DNA from: Alphaproteobacteria bacterium
GTDB lineage: Bacteria > Pseudomonadota > Alphaproteobacteria > Micropepsales > Micropepsaceae
DNA: 18,284 bases
Assembly: GCA_015654715.1 (NCBI GenBank)
Contig: JAATGK010000393.1
Coordinates: 1-18,284 of the forward strand
Direction: 5' to 3'
The notes under the pieces were generated by a model. It made no database searches. It worked only from the letters and a program-made list of their open reading frames with translations, and was not told the origin of the DNA. Below are positions 14,548 to 18,284 of the stretch, one piece after another. Every line of letters starts with the position of its first letter. Positions within the stretch are counted from its first letter, which is position 1. Position numbers and translations under genes: made by a program.

Positions 14548-15549
14548 CTAGAACCGGAACGAAAGCGCGACCGCGCCGAACTTGCTCATCGCCGGCTGCA
14601 ACTTGAATTCGCGGCTGCGGATGACATAGGTGTAGGAAAGGCGGATCGCATTGAAGGTGATCGCAGCACCGAGATCGTAGTCGTAGACCAGATTCAGCTT
14701 GCTTACGCTGCGGCTGTCTTCAAAAGAGTTGCCGTCGAGGAAGATATTGCGGCCGACCGCACGGCCATCGACGCCGGCAAAGACGTAGGCACTGAACCCT
14801 CCGGTCGGTTCAAAGAAGTTCGAGCCCGGCAGACTGGGATCGATCCGCATCGGGCCGTAATCGCCCGGCAAGTTGAAGCCCAGGCGAGCCATAGCGCCGG
14901 CGTTGACGAAGTCATAAACATTGCCGACGGCGGCGCCGTAATGCGGTTCGAAGTCGAAGATCAAGCCGAGGATGGATTTCGGCGGAATGAGCTTGATGCT
15001 GCGCTCATATTGGATGATGAGCCCGGGTTCGTTGTGCAACTGATAGTGCCAGCCCTTTGCCTTGTCGTCGCCGATGATGCCATGAAACCAATTTTGCGTG
15101 TCGCCGGCGATCGACATCGGTCCGACGACACCGACGGTGAACTGGAGCTGGTCCAGATGGGTGCCGCTATCGCCGATGATTCCGAAGGTGCCGAACAGGA
15201 ATCCGGCATAGGGCCGATCGTTCAACGACGGGTTGACCAGGCTCGTGTCCAGCGGCGTGAAGATGGTCTGGCCGAGGGCGTAGCGCGTCCGCACATCGCC
15301 TTTTCCCGTCGCGGTGAAGAACGGCAGCCAATGCGCGGCTGCGATCAGCCAGTCGGGCGTATCTTGCGGCGCCGTCGTGTAGGTGAGTTCGAGGCCGTTG
15401 GTGTAGTTGTGATCGGAATTGTTGAACCAATCGTTCTCAACAAGAATGCCAAACGTGCCTTTCTCGGGCTTTGGCTCATCGGCAGCGCTTGCACCGTTGA
15501 TGCAAAGCACCGCAACCAGCGCACCAAAAAATACGGCGTTCGATTTCAT
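14548..15549 (-). CDS. LpxR-like outer-membrane lipid A deacylase (DUF2219)
   Basis: This 333-residue outer-membrane beta-barrel has a signal peptide (1-22, ending GASA) and a C-terminal Phe (LSFRF), as barrel proteins usually do. Family signatures are LVENDWF...YTNGLELTYT (37-58, with Asn39 and Asp40 matching the LpxR active-site Asn/Asp pair), NDRPYAGFLF (110-119), and NWFHGIIG...GWHYQLHNEP (153-175, with His156 a likely active-site residue). LpxR of Salmonella removes the 3'-acyloxyacyl group of lipid A. Whether this member has the same activity is unknown. ATG 15549 has AGAGGGGG just upstream, and an upstream in-frame start was rejected. Confidence 0.85.
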   Translation of the reverse strand: MKSNAVFFGALVAVLCINGASAADEPKPEKGTFGILVENDWFNNSDHNYTNGLELTYTTAPQDTPDWLIAAAHWLPFFTATGKGDVRTRYALGQTIFTPLDTSLVNPSLNDRPYAGFLFGTFGIIGDSGTHLDQLQFTVGVVGPMSIAGDTQNWFHGIIGDDKAKGWHYQLHNEPGLIIQYERSIKLIPPKSILGLIFDFEPHYGAAVGNVYDFVNAGAMARLGFNLPGDYGPMRIDPSLPGSNFFEPTGGFSAYVFAGVDGRAVGRNIFLDGNSFEDSRSVSKLNLVYDYDLGAAITFNAIRLSYTYVIRSREFKLQPAMSKFGAVALSFRF

Positions 15550-15683
15550 ATGATACCCCCTCTGGCGAGGACGAAGGGACGCGAGCACTTTCCCCAAGCA
15601 AGCAACTCGCGTTTATCCCTTGGTCTCGATTAAGTCGGAGGGGGCACCACAAACGGCGCCTCCCCTACAGATTGCGGCGTTGG

Positions 15684-16244
15684 TCAGTTCTTGATCCTGG
15701 AGACCTTTGTGCCTTCGAGGCTGATGCCGGCCATCAAACCCTGTTGGCCGAAGATGAAGGCGTAGGCGTCGTCCTTCAGCGTCGAACTGGAAAGGTTTTT
15801 CGCTTTGCCCTCATCGACGACGACGACCGTCGGTCCGACGCCGATTTCCCAGCCGTGGGTGTTGCGGACGTAACGGACGGCCTTGTCGCTCATCAGAAAT
15901 ACGACGTAGGAGTACGACTGGGCGCCCGCCTGCAGGCCCCACGAACCGGTGACGGAATTGTAATAGCCGTCGACGGCCGCGCCCCTTTTCAGTTCGCCTT
16001 CGCCGTAAGCGCCGCCGAAGATCAGGCCGGCTTTTACGACATTGGGAAAGATCAGAATTGCCTTGGCGTTATGCGACAGCCGTTGCGCAAACGGATGCAG
16101 TTTATAGAGCGTCTGCAGCGCCTGGTCGGAGTCTTTGTTGAGGTCGGTCGCCGACGCGGCGTAGGCGGGCGCCGTCACACCGACGGTCATCAGCGCTGCC
16201 GTCGCGAGTGTTGTCGTCACGAGAAAGGTTTTGAGGTTCATCAT
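15684..16244 (-). CDS. SYLF/YSC84-domain secreted protein
   Basis: This 186-residue protein has a Sec signal peptide (about 1-29, ending PAYA) and a SYLF (YSC84-type) domain over nearly all the rest. Motifs are AKAILIFPNVVKAGLIFGGAYGEG, GYYNSVTGSWGLQAGAQSYSYV, GVGPTVVVVD and QQGLMAGISLEGTKVSRI. In eukaryotes the domain binds phosphoinositides; bacterial secreted members are widespread in envelope-stress gene sets but poorly defined. The start could be either of two consecutive ATGs (16244 or 16241), with AGGA upstream. It lies 39 bp downstream of the Dps gene on the same strand. Confidence 0.88.
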   Translation of the reverse strand: MMNLKTFLVTTTLATAALMTVGVTAPAYAASATDLNKDSDQALQTLYKLHPFAQRLSHNAKAILIFPNVVKAGLIFGGAYGEGELKRGAAVDGYYNSVTGSWGLQAGAQSYSYVVFLMSDKAVRYVRNTHGWEIGVGPTVVVVDEGKAKNLSSSTLKDDAYAFIFGQQGLMAGISLEGTKVSRIKN

Positions 16245-16283
16245 ATTGGTCGTCCTGATTGGGTTGGGGGGAGAATGCGCAAT

Positions 16284-16763
16284 TCACGATGGTGCGATGT
16301 GGGATTCGACGAACCAGAGCTGCTGATCGATGCCGCGCGCGATTTCCGTGAACAGATCGGCGGTCGACATGTCGCCGAAATCGGCCGCCAAATCGCTTGC
16401 GTCGCGCACCGATTGACCGAAAGCGGCGAGCGCTCCGGATACGGCAAAGGCATGTTGCTGCTCATCGGCGACCGCGAGGGTGTAAGGTACGAGAAAAGAA
16501 TTGTGCGCCGCCGTTTGGACCGTGCCTTGGGCGGCACCGCCGAGGCCGCGGGCCCGTTCGGCGAGCAGATCGGAGTAGCTCTCCACTTCCGTAGAGACCT
16601 TGTCGAACAATTCGTGGAGAGCAATGAAATTTGGTCCGCGGACGTTCCAATGCGCCTGTTTGGTCTGACCGTGGAGATCGATCGCCGCCGCCAAGTGTTT
16701 GTTAAGAAGCTCGACGGATTGCGCGCGAATGTTTTCGGATAGTGTGTTGTGCGTAGGATGCAT
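16284..16763 (-). CDS. dps: Dps ferritin-like DNA-protection protein
   Basis: This 159-residue protein is a dodecameric mini-ferritin that oxidises and stores iron, removes peroxide and, in some members, binds DNA. The intersubunit ferroxidase ligands are all present: His38 and His50 in KQAHWNVRGPNFIALHELFD, Asp54, and Asp65/Glu69 in SYSDLLAER. ATG 16763 is chosen over a GTG ten codons upstream because the family starts near the helix that begins at NTLSENIRAQ. A perfect 8-4-8 palindrome (16803-16822) and a copy of the recurrent 12-mer (16868-16879) lie upstream, suggesting regulated expression in stress. SYLF follows on the same strand. Confidence 0.93.
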   Translation of the reverse strand: MHPTHNTLSENIRAQSVELLNKHLAAAIDLHGQTKQAHWNVRGPNFIALHELFDKVSTEVESYSDLLAERARGLGGAAQGTVQTAAHNSFLVPYTLAVADEQQHAFAVSGALAAFGQSVRDASDLAADFGDMSTADLFTEIARGIDQQLWFVESHIAPS

Positions 16764-16802
16764 GGTCGTATTTCCAATCGTTGCCGCGGACACACATTCG
16801 GC

Positions 16803-16822
16803 GGCGCGATCCGAATCGCGCC
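16803..16822. promoter_or_regulatory. perfect palindrome upstream of dps
   Basis: GGCGCGAT-CCGA-ATCGCGCC is an 8-bp perfect inverted repeat around 4 nt, 40-60 bp before the Dps ATG. It may be a repressor/activator operator or an mRNA hairpin. It matches no Fur, OxyR or PerR consensus that I recognise. Confidence 0.45.
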
Positions 16823-16867
16823 AATTCAGGCTCTAGGATAGAGTCGTACGAATGTCGGTGGCAGGAT

Positions 16868-16879
16868 CGGAATCTACTA
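16868..16879. repeat. recurrent 12-mer, copy B (CGGAATCTACTA)
   Basis: It matches the consensus at 11 of 12 bases, about 105 bp before the Dps start, reading TAGTAGATTCCG toward dps. Confidence 0.5.
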
Positions 16880-16964
16880 AATACCGGACCTGACGGACCT
16901 GCTGCTTGAAGCGGCAATCCGCGCGATCGCGGCCCGAAGTACCGAGGACGGCTGCGAGTGTGTC

Positions 16965-17285
16965 CTACTCTGATAAATCGACGCCGAGCAGATCGGACGA
17001 AGCGGTCTCGATGTGGCGGGCGCCGTTATGCGGGTTCGCCGGATGGCCGGTGCGGTCGGCGGCTGCGGGTTCCCTCGCGGCTTCTATCCAGCTCAAGGCC
17101 GATCGCGCTTCGTCTTCCGGGCTGTTCAAACCGCGAACCAGATATTGGGCGTCGGCATGCGCGTAAGCGTCGGCAAGGGCGTCCGCCTGCGCCAGTCCGC
17201 CGAAGCAGAAATGCTCGTACAAGACCTGCGCAAACCGGTGCTTCCACACCCGTTCGGCGGCTTCGTCGATATGTTCTCCGATCAT
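16965..17285 (-). CDS. small hypothetical protein (106 aa)
   Basis: I do not recognise the family. The start is set at ATG 17285 because AGGAGGG sits just upstream in the leftward direction; a longer frame to 17444 lacks a ribosome site and has Arg/Pro-rich spurious-looking sequence. The N-terminal half is helical and Ala-rich (IDEAAERVWKHRFAQVLYEHF, LAQADALADAYAHADAQYLVRG). The C-terminal half is polar (HPANPHNGARHIETASSDLLG). It has no signal or membrane segment. A variant of the recurrent 12-mer lies 116 bp upstream, so it may share regulation with dps and the PRC-barrel gene. Confidence 0.65.
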   Translation of the reverse strand: MIGEHIDEAAERVWKHRFAQVLYEHFCFGGLAQADALADAYAHADAQYLVRGLNSPEDEARSALSWIEAAREPAAADRTGHPANPHNGARHIETASSDLLGVDLSE

Positions 17286-17400
17286 TTCCAGCCCTCCTCG
17301 TCGCATCCCAACCAGGCCGCCGCGTGGAACGCGCCCAGGGACGTGGCGCGGCCGGCGACTCGCCACATCGTAAGGGAAGGGGCACTGGCGGGGGGAGATT

Positions 17401-17412
17401 CGGAAACTACTC
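17401..17412. repeat. recurrent 12-mer, copy C (CGGAAACTACTC)
   Basis: It has one mismatch to copies A and D and lies 116 bp before ATG 17285 of the leftward small gene, reading GAGTAGTTTCCG toward it. Confidence 0.45.
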
Positions 17413-17557
17413 AGACGGGTTCGTTCTGGGAGCCCGTAAACCACAGAATCGGAGTACTTGGCGACCCCGGCGGTGCCCGAATCTTCCCGACTCGATGTTG
17501 TTGGGCAATTGCGTCCTGATCGCAGCCCTAGTGCTATGAAATCGTTGGGGGCGGTTA

Positions 17558-17569
17558 CGGAATCTACTC
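17558..17569. repeat. recurrent 12-mer, copy D (CGGAATCTACTC)
   Basis: This is an exact match to copy A. It lies about 106-117 bp before ATG 17675 of the rightward CheB-type gene. Here the motif reads CGGAATCTACTC toward the gene, the opposite orientation to the other three. Confidence 0.45.
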
Positions 17570-17674
17570 AAAAACGCCCGCCGGGGGCTTTCCGGCATCG
17601 CTGCGGCAGGCTAGATGTGGTAAATAATAGCGGCGCTTTCTGTTTGAAAGCTGCCTTTAGAGATCAATCGAGGT

Positions 17675-18284
17675 ATGTCAAAGAGTCGTCCACGCCGGGC
17701 CGCCAAGGCCCCGGCGAAATCGAAGCCGAATCCCGTGCGGTTGCGCGGGCGTTCTGGTGTAGCCAAAACGGTCGTGCCGTCGAAGAAAAACCTTCTCGTC
17801 GTTGGGATTGGCGCTTCAGCAGGCGGCCTTGAAGCCAGCCGGAAGCTGGTGGGCACGATTCCCGCCGGTACGGGAATCGCCTTCATCTTGGTCCAGCACC
17901 TTGATCCGACCCATGAGAGCATGATGGTGGATCTGCTCAGCAGCCACACCTCGCTGACCGTGTGTCAGGCGGCGGATGGATTGCTGATCGAGGGCGACCA
18001 TCTTTATGTCATTCCGCCCGCCAGCTATCTATCCGTCGCTGAGGGCAAGCTCCGTCTGTCAAACCCCCAAGCCCGTCACGGCGCCCGGTTGCCGTTTGAT
18101 TTTCTGTTGCAGTCGCTGGCGAAGGAATACGGCGCGCGGGCCGTGGGTGTGGTCCTGTCGGGGACCGGAACCGACGGCAGCATCGGGGTGAAGCTGTTGA
18201 AAGAGATGGGCGGTCTGGTGATCGCCCAGGAACCCGAGGAAGCCGCGTATGACGGCATGCCGCAAAACGCGATCGCGACGGGCG
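17675..18284 (+). CDS. CheB-type methylesterase domain protein, truncated by window edge
   Basis: The first 203 codons of a rightward gene remain open to the window edge. After a Lys/Arg/Pro-rich N-terminus (about 1-37) comes a CheB methylesterase domain: VVGIGASAGGLEA with nucleophile Ser48, LVQHLDPTHESMM with His75, YVIPP (111-115), LPFDFLLQSLA (139-149) and LSGTGTDGSIGVK with Asp167. Ser-His-Asp is the CheB catalytic triad. There is no N-terminal receiver domain. This start and the absence of a receiver are typical of large CheB/CheR-PAS-histidine-kinase hybrids, where the CheR and kinase parts follow; those would lie outside the window. ATG 17675 is the first start after a TGA in the same frame, though its Shine-Dalgarno (GAGG) is very close. 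Confidence 0.88.
   Translation, partial: MSKSRPRRAAKAPAKSKPNPVRLRGRSGVAKTVVPSKKNLLVVGIGASAGGLEASRKLVGTIPAGTGIAFILVQHLDPTHESMMVDLLSSHTSLTVCQAADGLLIEGDHLYVIPPASYLSVAEGKLRLSNPQARHGARLPFDFLLQSLAKEYGARAVGVVLSGTGTDGSIGVKLLKEMGGLVIAQEPEEAAYDGMPQNAIATG

Larger units (their letters stand above)
17286..17674. other. divergent intergenic region with two 12-mer copies
   Basis: This 389-bp stretch lies between the leftward small gene and the rightward CheB-type gene. It holds copies C (17401-17412) and D (17558-17569) of the recurrent 12-mer. Short ORFs here have no ribosome sites and unlikely composition. Both promoters are expected in this interval. Confidence 0.5.

Noticed and set aside
14482..15633. 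383-codon plus-strand frame over the LpxR-like gene, and 15672-16742 over SYLF/Dps
   Set aside because: Both are antisense shadows. The minus-strand products have clear signal peptides and domain signatures.
11551..17569. The 12-mers as standard general-stress (EcfG-type) promoters
   Set aside because: The -35-like GGAAT is not GGAAC, and a CGTT at 16-17 nt is found for at most two of the four copies, so the consensus does not hold.
17407..17598. 63-codon minus-strand ORF between the two 12-mer copies
   Set aside because: Arg-rich composition, no Shine-Dalgarno sequence, and it lies in the probable promoter region.
1..18284. CRISPR arrays, transposases, integrases, tRNA or rRNA genes
   Set aside because: No regularly spaced repeats, transposase motifs, terminal inverted repeats or RNA-gene signatures were seen on either strand.

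Overview
The window looks like a chromosomal stretch from a GC-rich alphaproteobacterium, probably an environmental polysaccharide degrader. The basis is high GC, an omp-type TonB-dependent receptor, tandem CE15-like esterases, an ECF sigma/FecR pair, and a run of small envelope and metal-stress proteins typical of Rhizobiales/Caulobacterales/Micropepsales-type genomes. The exact order is inference.

Region 1 (1-8727) is a probable carbohydrate-uptake and degradation block. A rho-independent terminator at 145-165 closes an upstream gene. A 975-residue TonB-dependent receptor (424-3351) follows and ends in a clean terminator. Two full-length paralogous glucuronoyl-esterase-like (CE15) genes then diverge from a 444-bp intergenic region. 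The leftward copy (3475-4932) carries one in-frame amber codon where the intact rightward copy (5377-6840) has a conserved Trp. After a 13-bp-stem terminator come two tandem, coupled Nif3/DUF34-like genes (6934-7845 and 7855-8727). The first has a twin-arginine signal and the family's metal-ligand motifs. The second has no signal and has lost several of these ligands.

Region 2 (8755-10265) is a leftward FecI-type ECF sigma factor translationally coupled to a FecR-type membrane anti-sigma regulator. No receptor with an N-terminal signalling domain lies in the window, so the input for this switch is elsewhere or unusual.

Region 3 (10824-17285) is a leftward series of mostly monocistronic envelope and metal-stress genes: PRC-barrel protein, two very small conserved-looking proteins, OmpA-like lipoprotein, Fet4-type small membrane protein, a single-TM hypothetical, RcnB-like protein, LpxR-like lipid A deacylase, SYLF/YSC84 protein, Dps, and a small unknown. 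The window ends in the start of a rightward CheB-type protein (17675 to the edge), probably a CheB/CheR-PAS-kinase sensor. A 12-bp motif (CGGAATCTACTC and close variants) recurs four times in this region, each time about 105-120 bp from a start codon, which suggests a shared stress regulon.

The strongest leads are the catalytic/degenerate Nif3 pair beside CE15 esterases, the single amber codon in an otherwise intact esterase, the recurring 12-mer, and an orphan rightward terminator at 10783-10820 with no gene in front of it.
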